Shown here piece by piece: positions 25,199-35,126 of a DNA stretch of 64,000 nt (its first letter is position 1; every line of letters starts with the position of its first letter). The stretch is taken from assembly GCA_000252525.1 (NCBI GenBank), contig JH611157.1, positions 241,872 through 305,871 on the forward strand, in the 5' to 3' direction. This DNA is from SAR86 cluster bacterium SAR86A. Its GTDB lineage: Bacteria > Pseudomonadota > Gammaproteobacteria > Magnimaribacterales > D2472. The notes below the pieces were generated by a model that saw only the letters and a list, made by a program, of their open reading frames with translations, ran no database searches and was not told where the DNA came from. The position numbers and the translations under genes are program-made.

Positions 25199-26542
25199 TT
25201 ATTTAATCTTATTTTTATAAATTTCAGCTAGTTCTGAAATCTGAACCCTTACCTGATCCATGGAGTCCCTATCCCTTATAGTAACAGTGCTATCTTCAAT
25301 TGATTCAAAATCAACAGTTATACATACAGGAGTACCTATTTCGTCATGTCTTCTGTAGCCTTTACCAATATTACCTGTGTTTTCGAGGATAACCCTACCT
25401 AAGCCTAATTTTTGTAAACTATTTTTAACCTCTTTAGACAAGGTTACTATTTCTTCATTATTTTTCTTTAACGGCAAAATTGCTGCTTTTATTGGCGATA
25501 AATGAGGTTTTAACTTTAAAACAACTCTTGTTTTACCATCACCAAGATCTTCTTCAACAAATGCTTCGTTTAATACAGCTAAAATACCTCTTTCAACACC
25601 AGCTGATGGTTCTATGACATACGGTACGATCCAATCACCTTTTTTATCTTGAACTGCCATCTTGCTATTGGAATGTTTATTTTTTTCAACATTGGATGTT
25701 ATATTAAGTTCATCTTGTTTTTTAGAATGTGAGGCTAAATCAAAATCTGTTCTATTAGCAATACCTTCTAATTCTTCTAATCCGTGAGGAAACATATACA
25801 TCAAATCCACAGTTTTCTTAGAGTAATGGGCTAGCTCATCTGTGGGTACATTGTATAACTCAATTTTTTCTATGGGTACACCCTGATCTCTCCACCAATT
25901 AAGACGTTTTTGTACCCATTCATCTAATGCTTGTTCATCATTTCCAGGCTCAACAAAATATTCTAATTCCATTTGTTCAAACTCTCTAACTCTAAATATA
26001 AAATTCCTAGGAGTTATTTCGTTCCTGAACGCTTTTCCTATTTGAGCTATACCAAATGGTATTTGCTTTGAAGTAGAATCAATAACATTTTTAAAATTTG
26101 TGAAAATTTGTTGAGCGGTCTCTGGTCTTAAATAAGCAAAAGATGACCCATCATCTATTGGCCCAACATTTGTTTTAAACATTAGATTGAATTGACGAGG
26201 TTCAGTCAAATCCTCTTTTTTACACTCTGGAGGCACCTGATCGGCTCTGAACCTTTTCTGACAAGATTTACAATCAACCATGGGGTCAGAAAATGTACTT
26301 TCATGTCCAGAGTATTTTAATACTAGTGGGTTTGTTAATATTGATGAATCTAAGCCTTCAATATCATCGTTTTCATAAACCATAGACTCCCACCAAGCAT
26401 TCTTAAGATTATTCTTAAGCTCAACACCTAGAGGACCAAAATCATAAACGCCTTGAAGACCGCCATATACCTCGTTTGATTGAAAAATGAACCCTCTTCT
26501 TTTGCAAAGAGCGACTAATTCGTCCATATTTTTTGCAGTCAA
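25199..26542 (-). CDS. glyS: glycyl-tRNA synthetase, single-chain (alpha2) class II type
   Basis: [54 protein letters not shown]; 447 aa single polypeptide. Confidence 0.95.
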   Translation of the reverse strand: MTAKNMDELVALCKRRGFIFQSNEVYGGLQGVYDFGPLGVELKNNLKNAWWESMVYENDDIEGLDSSILTNPLVLKYSGHESTFSDPMVDCKSCQKRFRADQVPPECKKEDLTEPRQFNLMFKTNVGPIDDGSSFAYLRPETAQQIFTNFKNVIDSTSKQIPFGIAQIGKAFRNEITPRNFIFRVREFEQMELEYFVEPGNDEQALDEWVQKRLNWWRDQGVPIEKIELYNVPTDELAHYSKKTVDLMYMFPHGLEELEGIANRTDFDLASHSKKQDELNITSNVEKNKHSNSKMAVQDKKGDWIVPYVIEPSAGVERGILAVLNEAFVEEDLGDGKTRVVLKLKPHLSPIKAAILPLKKNNEEIVTLSKEVKNSLQKLGLGRVILENTGNIGKGYRRHDEIGTPVCITVDFESIEDSTVTIRDRDSMDQVRVQISELAEIYKNKIK

Positions 26543-26595
26543 AATAAATTTCCTTATATATTAGACAAATGTCTACTATTATGAGTAATACATAA

Positions 26596-26622
26596 TAAAG
26601 CACTTTTCTAATTTGTGCTTTA
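26596..26622. other. inverted repeat in glyS leader
   Basis: TAAAGCAC(26596-26603) ... GTGCTTTA(26615-26622), perfect 8-bp arms, 11-nt loop. Confidence 0.5.
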
Positions 26623-26677
26623 CATTAATAACATGATCACTTAACTTATGATTATAACAAGCAAATCTGAAAAAATA

Positions 26678-26758
26678 ATGAAACTTCTACTTTATTTTCG
26701 TTCTATTATGCTGAATAGGTTGTTTGAGTATTTAGTTTGTATCTATATGTGTTTATGA
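26678..26758 (+). pseudogene. remnant of a duplicated LpxL-like acyltransferase N-terminus
   Basis: MKLLLYFRSIMLNRLFEYLVCIYMCL* versus downstream MKFLFYLLSLVPKSLFEYLIDIYLSL, 13/26 identical; start codons 120 bp apart. Confidence 0.7.
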
Positions 26759-26797
26759 CGTTAAATATGTTTAATCTAACTTGAACATTAAAGAATA

Positions 26798-27655
26798 ATG
26801 AAATTTTTATTTTATCTCCTATCTTTAGTACCTAAGTCGCTATTTGAATACTTAATTGATATTTATTTAAGTTTAGGTGTTTATAAATATTCTTCTGGTT
26901 TTAAAGTGACTTCAAAAAATATTGAAATAGCCTTTCCTGATAGAAATAAAAAAGATGTTGCTCTACTAGCAAAAAGAAGTTTCAAAGAATCAATAATTTC
27001 TGGTTATGAGTCGATTTATACATGGGGAAGAAATGATGCGAAGGTAAATAGTAATATTCTAAGAATAGAAAATAATTATTTAATAAATAACTTAAAAGAA
27101 AATGGTTTGATTGCAGTATCTTTTCATAATAGAAGTGTTGATATGTTATTGACTTGGATGAACTCTCAACACACAACAACTAGCCTATTTAAAAAAATAA
27201 AAAATAATACTCTTAATACTTATGTAAAACAAAGAAGAGAATCAAAAAATTCGAAATGCTATGAGACAAATTTAAGCGGAGTTAAAGAGATCTTTAAGTC
27301 ATTAAAAAACAATAACATTGTATGCTTTGCAGCTGATCAAGTTCCAAAGAGGGGGTTCGGAGAATATATTGATTTTTTTAATGTAAAAGCATACACAACT
27401 ACGTTAGTTCAATCTCTTGTAAATAAAACTGAAGCTAATGTTATGTATTTCTTTATACAGACAAGCCCAAGTAACGATTTAAATATAATTTTAAAACATT
27501 GTAAAGAAAATATTCATAATGATAGTGGGCACTCACTATGGTTAAATAAAGACATTGAAAAATTTATAATGAATAGGCCTGCAGATTATTCCTGGGAGTA
27601 TAAAAGATTTAAGAGATCTAAAAATTTACCAAATAATTTTTATAAAGACACTTAA
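26798..27655 (+). CDS. lipid A biosynthesis (lauroyl) acyltransferase family, LpxL/HtrB-like
   Basis: HNRSVD (HX4D) motif, family-like architecture; position matches the Pseudomonas locus. Confidence 0.75.
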   Translation: MKFLFYLLSLVPKSLFEYLIDIYLSLGVYKYSSGFKVTSKNIEIAFPDRNKKDVALLAKRSFKESIISGYESIYTWGRNDAKVNSNILRIENNYLINNLKENGLIAVSFHNRSVDMLLTWMNSQHTTTSLFKKIKNNTLNTYVKQRRESKNSKCYETNLSGVKEIFKSLKNNNIVCFAADQVPKRGFGEYIDFFNVKAYTTTLVQSLVNKTEANVMYFFIQTSPSNDLNIILKHCKENIHNDSGHSLWLNKDIEKFIMNRPADYSWEYKRFKRSKNLPNNFYKDT

Positions 27656-29086
27656 TTATTTTGACCAAAACATTGGTGTCAGAATTACCAATAAAGTAAA
27701 TATTTCAAGTCTACCAAGAAGCATTGCAAATGCCAAAACCGTTTTGCTTAAGGTATTGATTGACGAATAATTTTCTGAAACAGCACCAAGTCCAGGACCT
27801 AAGTTATTTAAACATGCACCAACTGATGAAAAAGCTGTTTCAAAGTCAACTCCAGATGCGAGAATCAACATTAATAAAATTAAAAAAGACATTACATAAA
27901 TGGAGAAAAATCCCCATACAGAAGTTGCAACCTCATCATCTACATTTTTTGTTCCAATCTTTAATGATATAACTGAGTTAGGATGAATGATTTTCATAAT
28001 GTTTTTATAGGCATGATTAATCATTATCAAGACTCTCCATGATTTAACCCCACCACCCACAGAACCAGAACAAGCACCGATAAAAGCTCCAATTAATAAT
28101 AGAAATGAAATTGAAAATGGCCACTCAGATGAATCAGAAATAGAAAAGCCAGTTGTTGTAACCATAGAGACTGTATGAAAAGTAATTTCCCTAAAAGACA
28201 ATCCAGAACCACTAGCATATGATAAAAGTACTGCTAGAGACAAAATTACTACTAATATTGATAAAAAGAACTTTAATTCTGGATCATATAAATATTTAAG
28301 AGGTTTTTTCTTAAAAACAGCGAAATAATGAAGCGTAAAGCTTAAAGCAGAAAGAATCATAAACAATATACAAATAAACTCTATAAAAGCGCTATTAAAG
28401 TAACCAATACTTGCATCGTGTGTTGAGAATCCTCCTATAGCTACAGTTGACATTGCGTGTGATACGGCATCAAAAACTGACATGCCGCCTATGTAATAAA
28501 AAATACCACACAAAAAAGTAAGACCAAGATATATCAACCACAAAACCTGGGCAGTTTCTTTTATCCTTGGTGTTAGTCTTTGCTCACCCATTGCTCCAGG
28601 CACTTCTGTTCTATATATTTGGCCTCCACCAATGCCTAATAAAGGCATAACTGCAATTGCAAGAACAATAAGTCCCATTCCTCCCATCCATTGTAATAAT
28701 TGTCTATAAAATAAAATTGATTCAGGAAGCGCATCTAAATTTGAAATTACGGTTGCACCAGTAGTGGTTATTCCAGACATAGATTCAAAAATAGAATCTA
28801 TTACACTCATTCCACTCAGGTAAAAGGGTATTGATCCGGCAATAGACAGAACTATCCAAAAGAGCACTATTATGATGAAACCTTCTTTATTAGACATGTC
28901 GTTAGTTGAGCCTCTTGTAGAAAGAAATCCAATTAAACCAATTAACCCTATAACTATTAGCGCATATATAAATAAATGCATAGATCCATCATTAAAGATT
29001 GCAGAAACAATTATTGGAAAAATATAAGAAGCACTAAAAAAAAGAATTAGAATACTAAATAAGTTAATTATTGATTTTAAGTTCAT
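27656..29086 (-). CDS. trkH: Trk potassium uptake protein TrkH
   Basis: 476 aa, multi-TM, SMSGITTTGATV and GACSGSVGGGVKSWR. Confidence 0.93.
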   Translation of the reverse strand: MNLKSIINLFSILILFFSASYIFPIIVSAIFNDGSMHLFIYALIVIGLIGLIGFLSTRGSTNDMSNKEGFIIIVLFWIVLSIAGSIPFYLSGMSVIDSIFESMSGITTTGATVISNLDALPESILFYRQLLQWMGGMGLIVLAIAVMPLLGIGGGQIYRTEVPGAMGEQRLTPRIKETAQVLWLIYLGLTFLCGIFYYIGGMSVFDAVSHAMSTVAIGGFSTHDASIGYFNSAFIEFICILFMILSALSFTLHYFAVFKKKPLKYLYDPELKFFLSILVVILSLAVLLSYASGSGLSFREITFHTVSMVTTTGFSISDSSEWPFSISFLLLIGAFIGACSGSVGGGVKSWRVLIMINHAYKNIMKIIHPNSVISLKIGTKNVDDEVATSVWGFFSIYVMSFLILLMLILASGVDFETAFSSVGACLNNLGPGLGAVSENYSSINTLSKTVLAFAMLLGRLEIFTLLVILTPMFWSK

Positions 29087-30441
29087 CAGTTTGTTTTGAA
29101 CAAAACCTCAACTTCTGACATCATATTTTTATTAGCTAAAAATATTATTAGATGATCATTTAAACAAAGCTCGACCTCCGACCTTGGCATTATTAACTCT
29201 CCATGTCTTATAACTGCTCCTATGGAAGCGCCCTCTGGTAGAGAAATCTCTTTGATAGATTTTCCAAAAAGCGATGAAGTATACTCATTTGCATGCACTA
29301 TGCCTTCAACAGCTTCAGCACCTGTATCCATTTTAAGCATTACGTCTTGTGTTACATCACTGTCTCGTAAGTCTTGTAAAACAGAAGAAACGGTAAGTCT
29401 ATATGGTGCAACATAGATGTCTATAAACCCTGGCACTAGACCCAAATAAGAGGGGTTGTTTAAGATAATCATTGTTTTTTTAGCTCCCATCTTCTTTGCG
29501 AGCAAGGATGACATTAAATTTGTTTCATCATCATCAGTAAGGGCGCAAAAAATATCTATATTCGAAATACTTTCACTCTTAAGCAAATCCTCATCTGTAG
29601 CAGATCCATGAAGAACAATAGCTTTATCCAGTTGTTTAGATAAACTTGCACATTTTTCTTCATCCGAATCTATTATTTTAGTTTTGTATTCTCCTTCAAT
29701 TTCTTTTGCAAGAGACATACCTATTTTTCCACCACCAACAATCATGACTCTAGAATAAGTTTCTTCATGATCTCTAAACTCATCTACAATTTGATCGGTA
29801 TTTTTTTCAGACGAGATGAAATATACCTCATCATTTTCTTTTATTATTGTTTCACCAGATGGAATAAATGGTTTACCTTTTCGGTATATTGAAGCAATAA
29901 ATGCATCTGTTTCTGGCATATCATCTTTAATACCCTTAAGCTCTCTTCCAACAAGCTTGCCTTTTTTTCTGGCCCTTACACTAACAAGATTAACTTTTCC
30001 ATCAGCAAATTTTTCGATTTGGTGAGCTCCAGGGTGAAGTATTAAATCTTTAAGATGATTTTTTACTTCGTTTTCTGGGCTTATGAGAATATCTATTGCA
30101 TTATCACCAAAAACTGTCAAATCATTTCCATATGCCGAATCAGTGATTCTGCAAATCGTTTTTTTAACATTAAACGATTTCTTGGCTATCTGACATGCGA
30201 TTATATTTACCTCGTCATCTGATGTAACAGCTATTACTGTTGTAGACTCGTCTGCACTAGATTTTTTTATTGATACAGGATGAGATGCATGACCTTCTAT
30301 TGTTAAAATATCTAGCTTTTCTTCTAGAGAATTAAGTGCATTTTTATCTTGATCAATAATTGCAACGTCATACCCGTTATTTACTAGAGCACGTGCAAGA
30401 CTACCACCAACACGACCAGCACCTAAAATTAGCACTTTCAT
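29086..30441 (-). CDS. trkA: Trk potassium transport regulator TrkA
   Basis: Two NAD-binding RCK domains (MKVLILGAGRVGGSLA; VMIVGGGKIGMSLA). Confidence 0.95.
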   Translation of the reverse strand: MKVLILGAGRVGGSLARALVNNGYDVAIIDQDKNALNSLEEKLDILTIEGHASHPVSIKKSSADESTTVIAVTSDDEVNIIACQIAKKSFNVKKTICRITDSAYGNDLTVFGDNAIDILISPENEVKNHLKDLILHPGAHQIEKFADGKVNLVSVRARKKGKLVGRELKGIKDDMPETDAFIASIYRKGKPFIPSGETIIKENDEVYFISSEKNTDQIVDEFRDHEETYSRVMIVGGGKIGMSLAKEIEGEYKTKIIDSDEEKCASLSKQLDKAIVLHGSATDEDLLKSESISNIDIFCALTDDDETNLMSSLLAKKMGAKKTMIILNNPSYLGLVPGFIDIYVAPYRLTVSSVLQDLRDSDVTQDVMLKMDTGAEAVEGIVHANEYTSSLFGKSIKEISLPEGASIGAVIRHGELIMPRSEVELCLNDHLIIFLANKNMMSEVEVLFKTN

Positions 30442-30496
30442 AGTGTGTAAATTAAACCTCTTTTTGCAGAATTAAAAGACTTATGTGAATTTTTTT

Positions 30497-31417
30497 TTAA
30501 ACAAAGAAATTTTTATAAGAATTAAAAGCATCTTTTGATGATATTATATTTTTATTAGGAAATTGTAAGTCAGTAATTACTATCACTTTATCACCAGTAT
30601 TTATATATATACCTGATGCATCAAATTTATGAAAAGATCCTGGTTTACCAGAAGACAAATCATTAGTTAGTTTTAAATTATGAATTTTAATAGTTGTATC
30701 TTTATGTACAAATGATGTTCCAGGCCAGCCATAATAAGCTCTAAATTTATTATGAATAGATGAACTATCCTCTCTGAAATCAATCAATCCATCTTCTTTA
30801 TTTATTTTATTACAATAAGTTTTTTTAGTTTCATCTTGGTCAACAAAAGATAACTCATCCTGATTTATATAGTCTAGAACTTCGATAAGCTTATTAATTG
30901 ATAACTCTGTAAGTTTCTTTTCAAGAGTATTTTTGTTATCTGAAGGATTTATATCACATGTGAATTGCTTAATAATTTTTCCTGAATCAAGTAACTTATT
31001 CATTTTTATATATGTTACTCCAGTCACCTTGTCGCCCATTAATAATGAGCTTTGGATAGGTGATGCGCCTCTATATTTAGGAAGTAAGGAGAAATGAATA
31101 TTTATTGGAAATAATTTTGGTAATTTCAGAAGCCACTCTGGAATTATTCTGCCATAAGCAACAACAAGCAGGATGTCTATATCCAGATCATTTAATGCTT
31201 TTTTAAACTCATTTTCATTCAAATCAGTCGGCATAAATACTGGAATTTTATGTTTTTTTGCCTCAATAGCCACGGGAGACTCAATAAGCTTATTCCCCCT
31301 TTTACCAATTTTATTATTTTGGGTTATTACTCCCTTAATGTTGATTTTTTTTGATAATGCTAAAAATTTAAGAATATCCGCGGAATTGGTTGGAGTGCCT
31401 GCATATAAAACATTCAT
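30497..31417 (-). CDS. fmt: methionyl-tRNA formyltransferase
   Basis: NIHFSLLPKYRGASPIQ motif; next to def. Confidence 0.95.
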   Translation of the reverse strand: MNVLYAGTPTNSADILKFLALSKKINIKGVITQNNKIGKRGNKLIESPVAIEAKKHKIPVFMPTDLNENEFKKALNDLDIDILLVVAYGRIIPEWLLKLPKLFPINIHFSLLPKYRGASPIQSSLLMGDKVTGVTYIKMNKLLDSGKIIKQFTCDINPSDNKNTLEKKLTELSINKLIEVLDYINQDELSFVDQDETKKTYCNKINKEDGLIDFREDSSSIHNKFRAYYGWPGTSFVHKDTTIKIHNLKLTNDLSSGKPGSFHKFDASGIYINTGDKVIVITDLQFPNKNIISSKDAFNSYKNFFV

Positions 31418-31434
31418 AATAACAATATCTTCTG

Positions 31435-31944
31435 TTATTTTCTTTTAAATTCTTTTAAAAGTCTCTTTCTAACTCTATCTCTCTTTAATGCACTTACATA
31501 ATCTACCATTAATTTGCCCTCTAAATGATCAATTTCATGTTGAATGCAAATTGATAACATGCCTTCAGGCTTTATTTCATGTTCTTTCCCTTTTAAATCT
31601 TGCCACTTAAGCTCAATATTGTCAGGTCTGGCAATATTATGATTAAAACCAGGTATAGATAGGCACCCTTCCTCAAATTCAACTAATTTATGCTCTTTTT
31701 GTACTTTATATTCAGGATTTACAAAAACCATTGGTTCATTTCTGTCTTCAGACAAATCCATTACTACCAGTCTTATATGTTCATCTACTTGTGTAGCCGC
31801 TAAACCAATTCCATTAGCATCATACATTGTATGTAACATGTTATCTGACAATTTTTCTAGACTTTTGTCGAATTTTGTAATCTTTTTGGCTACAGTTCTT
31901 AGTTTTGGATCTGGAAATACCAGAATTTTTAATTTTTTAGACAT
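31435..31944 (-). CDS. def: peptide deformylase
   Basis: GIGLAATQV, EGCLSIPG, HEIDHLEGKLMVDY. Confidence 0.97.
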   Translation of the reverse strand: MSKKLKILVFPDPKLRTVAKKITKFDKSLEKLSDNMLHTMYDANGIGLAATQVDEHIRLVVMDLSEDRNEPMVFVNPEYKVQKEHKLVEFEEGCLSIPGFNHNIARPDNIELKWQDLKGKEHEIKPEGMLSICIQHEIDHLEGKLMVDYVSALKRDRVRKRLLKEFKRK

Positions 31945-32008
31945 ATTTGGTTAAATTTCATTATAATTTCTGAATTATAATCTAGATAACTATTAAGAGA
32001 ACAAAAAT

Positions 32009-32509
32009 ATGTCAAATTCAAGTTTACAGGTTGCCATAATCATGGGTTCAGATAGTGACTTGCCCGTTGTAGAGGCAAGTTTCTCTATTCTTGAGTCTTT
32101 TGGCGTTAAATATACTAAAAATGTAATGTCTGCTCACAGAACTCCGCATGATGTAATGGATCTTATTAAAAGATCTGAAGAGAACGGCTGTAAAGTATTC
32201 ATAGCTGCAGCTGGAATGGCTGCGCATCTAGCTGGAGCTGTAGCTGCACATTCAACAAAACCAGTTATTGGAATTCCAATTGAATCAGGTGGAATGGGAG
32301 GAATTGATTCATTACTTTCAACCGCTATGATGCCTCCTGGTGTTCCTGTTGCAACAGTTGCTGTTGGTAAAAGCGGTGCAAAGAATAGCGCTATTTTGGC
32401 TGTTCAAATTCTAGCAACATCTGATGATGAGCTTGCTCAAAAACTAAAAGATTATAAGTCAAATATGAGGGAAGAAGTTTTAGAGAAAGATAAGAAACTT
32501 AACTCGTAA
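32009..32509 (+). CDS. purE: N5-carboxyaminoimidazole ribonucleotide mutase
   Basis: MGSDSDLPVVEAS; MSAHRTPHDVMD; GMAAHLAGAVAAHS. Confidence 0.97.
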   Translation: MSNSSLQVAIIMGSDSDLPVVEASFSILESFGVKYTKNVMSAHRTPHDVMDLIKRSEENGCKVFIAAAGMAAHLAGAVAAHSTKPVIGIPIESGGMGGIDSLLSTAMMPPGVPVATVAVGKSGAKNSAILAVQILATSDDELAQKLKDYKSNMREEVLEKDKKLNS

Positions 32510-33070
32510 TTGAAAAATAAATCTTTAGATATTGCCTCATCAGTAGAGTGGATTAAATCGGGAAAAATACTTGTTCATCCAACAGAGGGTATTTGGGGTC
32601 TTGGCTGCGATGCTTTTAATGAAGATGCTGTCAATAAGATATTTAAAATAAAAAGAAGAAGTAAAAATAAGAGCTTCATACTTCTCTCAGAATCGTTAGA
32701 TTTTTTAAAAAAATATATACAAGATCTCAACAAAGAGGATGAAAAATTTTTAGAAAATTATTGGCCAGGACCAGTAACATTTCTTATAAAGTATAATCAA
32801 AACCTACCAAAGCATCTCCACACAGAAAATGAAAAGATTGCTGTAAGAGTAAGTAATCACTTACCTATAAAATCACTTTTAAAGCAATTTTCTGGACTTA
32901 TGGTTTCAACATCATCTAATCTTTCTGGTGATGGCATTATTCAAGATCCAATTAAAATTCTTGAGTTTTTTGAATCAAATGATTTGGCATATTATGATGA
33001 GCAACTTGGACAAACAAAGAAACCATCCAAGATAATAGACTTAGAGTCTAAGTCTGTAATTCGTGAATAA
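32510..33070 (+). CDS. tsaC: threonylcarbamoyl-AMP synthase
   Basis: YrdC/Sua5 family: HPTEGIWGLGCDAFNEDAVNKIFKIKRR; TTG start. Confidence 0.92.
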   Translation: MKNKSLDIASSVEWIKSGKILVHPTEGIWGLGCDAFNEDAVNKIFKIKRRSKNKSFILLSESLDFLKKYIQDLNKEDEKFLENYWPGPVTFLIKYNQNLPKHLHTENEKIAVRVSNHLPIKSLLKQFSGLMVSTSSNLSGDGIIQDPIKILEFFESNDLAYYDEQLGQTKKPSKIIDLESKSVIRE

Positions 33071-33071
33071 A

Positions 33072-33977
33072 ATGAAGCATAAAATTGAAAATAATTTGAT
33101 AAAAATACAGTCGGATATTATTAATGCTTTTGAATCTCTTGAATCCGAAAACGGCTCAATTATTTCATTAGACGAGTGGAAGCGAGAAGAAGGTGGCGGC
33201 GGTAAAACATTTGTAATAGAAAATGGATCTTTCTTTGATAAATGTGCAGTAAATTTTTCATCTATCAAAGGAAATGAATTACCCAAAACTGCATTAGCTA
33301 ATAATCTTAATAAAGAAGTTAATTATGGATATAAGGCAATGGGAGTTTCTGTTATATCACATCCAAAAAATCCAAATGTTCCAACTAGTCATATGAATGT
33401 TAGGTTATTTGGAATTTTGGATAAAAACAGTGAAATAGATGAGTGGTGGATTGGTGGGGGATATGACTTAACTCCTTTTATAGTATTTGAAGACGATATT
33501 AAAGAATGGCATAGAAATGCAAAAGCGTGTCTAGATGGAATTAATAAAGATTATTACCCCTGCTTTTCTGACAATTGTAATAATTATTTCAAAATTCCAC
33601 ATAGGAACGAGAGAAGAGGAGTTGGAGGTATTTTTTTTGATAATGTTACAGATTTATCTTTAGAAAATAGTGTAAAAATGCTTGAATCTGTTGCAAATGC
33701 TTATCTAGGATCCTACATGGAAATTGCAAATAAAAGGAAAAACATTAAATTTTCAGATACAGAAAAAGATTTTCAGCTTATTAGAAGGGGAAGATACGTA
33801 GAATTTAACCTTATTTACGACCGAGGCACTTTATTTGGACTTCAATCAAATGGGAGAATAGAATCAATTCTGGCGTCTTTGCCAAATAATACTAAATGGC
33901 AGTATAAAAAAACAAAAGAGTACATCAGATTAGAAAAAGAGCTTTTATCAACAATTAATAAGGATTGGAATGTCTAA
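33072..33977 (+). CDS. hemF: oxygen-dependent coproporphyrinogen III oxidase
   Basis: WWIGGGYDLTPF; RRGRYVEFNLIYDRGTLFGLQSNGRIESILASLP; ATG 33072 preferred over GTG 33063. Confidence 0.96.
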   Translation: MKHKIENNLIKIQSDIINAFESLESENGSIISLDEWKREEGGGGKTFVIENGSFFDKCAVNFSSIKGNELPKTALANNLNKEVNYGYKAMGVSVISHPKNPNVPTSHMNVRLFGILDKNSEIDEWWIGGGYDLTPFIVFEDDIKEWHRNAKACLDGINKDYYPCFSDNCNNYFKIPHRNERRGVGGIFFDNVTDLSLENSVKMLESVANAYLGSYMEIANKRKNIKFSDTEKDFQLIRRGRYVEFNLIYDRGTLFGLQSNGRIESILASLPNNTKWQYKKTKEYIRLEKELLSTINKDWNV

Positions 33978-34785
33978 ATTATATAAATTAGGTGTTGTTG
34001 GAGATCCAATTGAACATTCACTATCTCCTTTTATCCATTCAAGATTTTCAAGAGAAACGAATATCAATATTGAGTACTTGCCTTTTAAAGTAAAGCAAGA
34101 TGATTTTGCACCCTTCGTTTCTGAGTTTTTCAAAGACTCTTTGTCAAAGGGTCTTAACATAACGCTTCCTCATAAAAAAAATGCTTCAATGCTTGATGGA
34201 GTAATTTCAAAAGAAGCAAAGTATATAAATGCTGTAAATACTATTGTTAAAGATGAGAAGAAAATTTTTTTATACTCAACCGATGGCGTGGGCTTTATTG
34301 ATGATATTAAAAACAAAGGATTTATGTTTGAGGACAACAAAATTTTGATAATAGGCGCTGGCGGTGCTGCAGAAAGTATTCTATATACAGTTGCTCATAA
34401 TAAGCCTAAAGAAATAACTTTGTATAACCGGACTATTGAAAAGGCCGAAAAGTTATGTCGAAAATATTCTCATATTTCTAAAACAGAATCTGTCCTTGAT
34501 CATAACAGCCCATATGACATAGTTATTAATAGCAGCTCAGCTGGACTTACAGGTGAATTTAGACCGATTGAAGAATTAAATATATCAAAAAGTACCATTT
34601 TCTATGACTTAAATTATTCACTGACTGAAACTCCTTTTTGTAAATGGGCAAAAGGAATTTCTAATAATGTTTATGACGGAATTGGCATGTTGGTTCATCA
34701 AGCCGCACATTCTTATAATATGTGGTTCGGTATTTTTCCTGATACAAATAAAGTAATTCAAGATATTGAGGATATGAGAGGATGA
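33970..34785 (+). CDS. aroE: shikimate dehydrogenase
   Basis: GDPIEHSLSPFIHSRF; NITLPHKK; GAGGAAESI. Confidence 0.96.
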   Translation: MSKLYKLGVVGDPIEHSLSPFIHSRFSRETNINIEYLPFKVKQDDFAPFVSEFFKDSLSKGLNITLPHKKNASMLDGVISKEAKYINAVNTIVKDEKKIFLYSTDGVGFIDDIKNKGFMFEDNKILIIGAGGAAESILYTVAHNKPKEITLYNRTIEKAEKLCRKYSHISKTESVLDHNSPYDIVINSSSAGLTGEFRPIEELNISKSTIFYDLNYSLTETPFCKWAKGISNNVYDGIGMLVHQAAHSYNMWFGIFPDTNKVIQDIEDMRG

Positions 34786-34991
34786 AACGGTTTGTTCAAT
34801 TTATTGCTGGAGCAATTTGTCCAGATTGCAAAAGCAAAGATACAATCGCCCTTAATCCAACTAATGACGAAATCTATTGCGTTAAATGTAATTTTGTCGA
34901 AAAAAGACCAGAGACTAATGATCTAAAAAAAAATGAAGAAATAAAAGTTATAAACATCAAAGATTATAAAAAGAACAAAGACAACAAATAA
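34782..34991 (+). CDS. YheV-like zinc-ribbon protein (DUF2387)
   Basis: KRFVQFIAGAICPDCKSKDTIAL...CVKCNFVE: two CxxC. Confidence 0.75.
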   Translation: MKRFVQFIAGAICPDCKSKDTIALNPTNDEIYCVKCNFVEKRPETNDLKKNEEIKVINIKDYKKNKDNK

Positions 34992-35047
34992 TAGAAATTA
35001 GTCAATTAAAACGATATTATATTTCTCGAAAAATTTTGCGATTTCCT

Positions 35048-35087
35048 TTGTTGTATATATATAAATGACTTATAATGCATCATAAGT
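35048..35087 (+). promoter_or_regulatory. putative cox operon promoter with near-palindromic operator
   Basis: TTGTTG-17-TATAAT; ACTTATAATGCATCATAAGT (35068-35087) is a palindrome except for one pair. Confidence 0.5.
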
Positions 35088-35126
35088 AAATTTTATTATA
35101 AAGACACACTTGTTTTTGGGCGGATA

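Noticed and set aside
26543-26677. T-box riboswitch upstream of glyS
   Set aside because: No T-box sequence (TGGNACCGCG) or stem I landmarks.
30390-30395. CACGTG core inside trkA as a second parS
   Set aside because: Flanks (GAGCACGTGCAA) do not match the parS palindrome.
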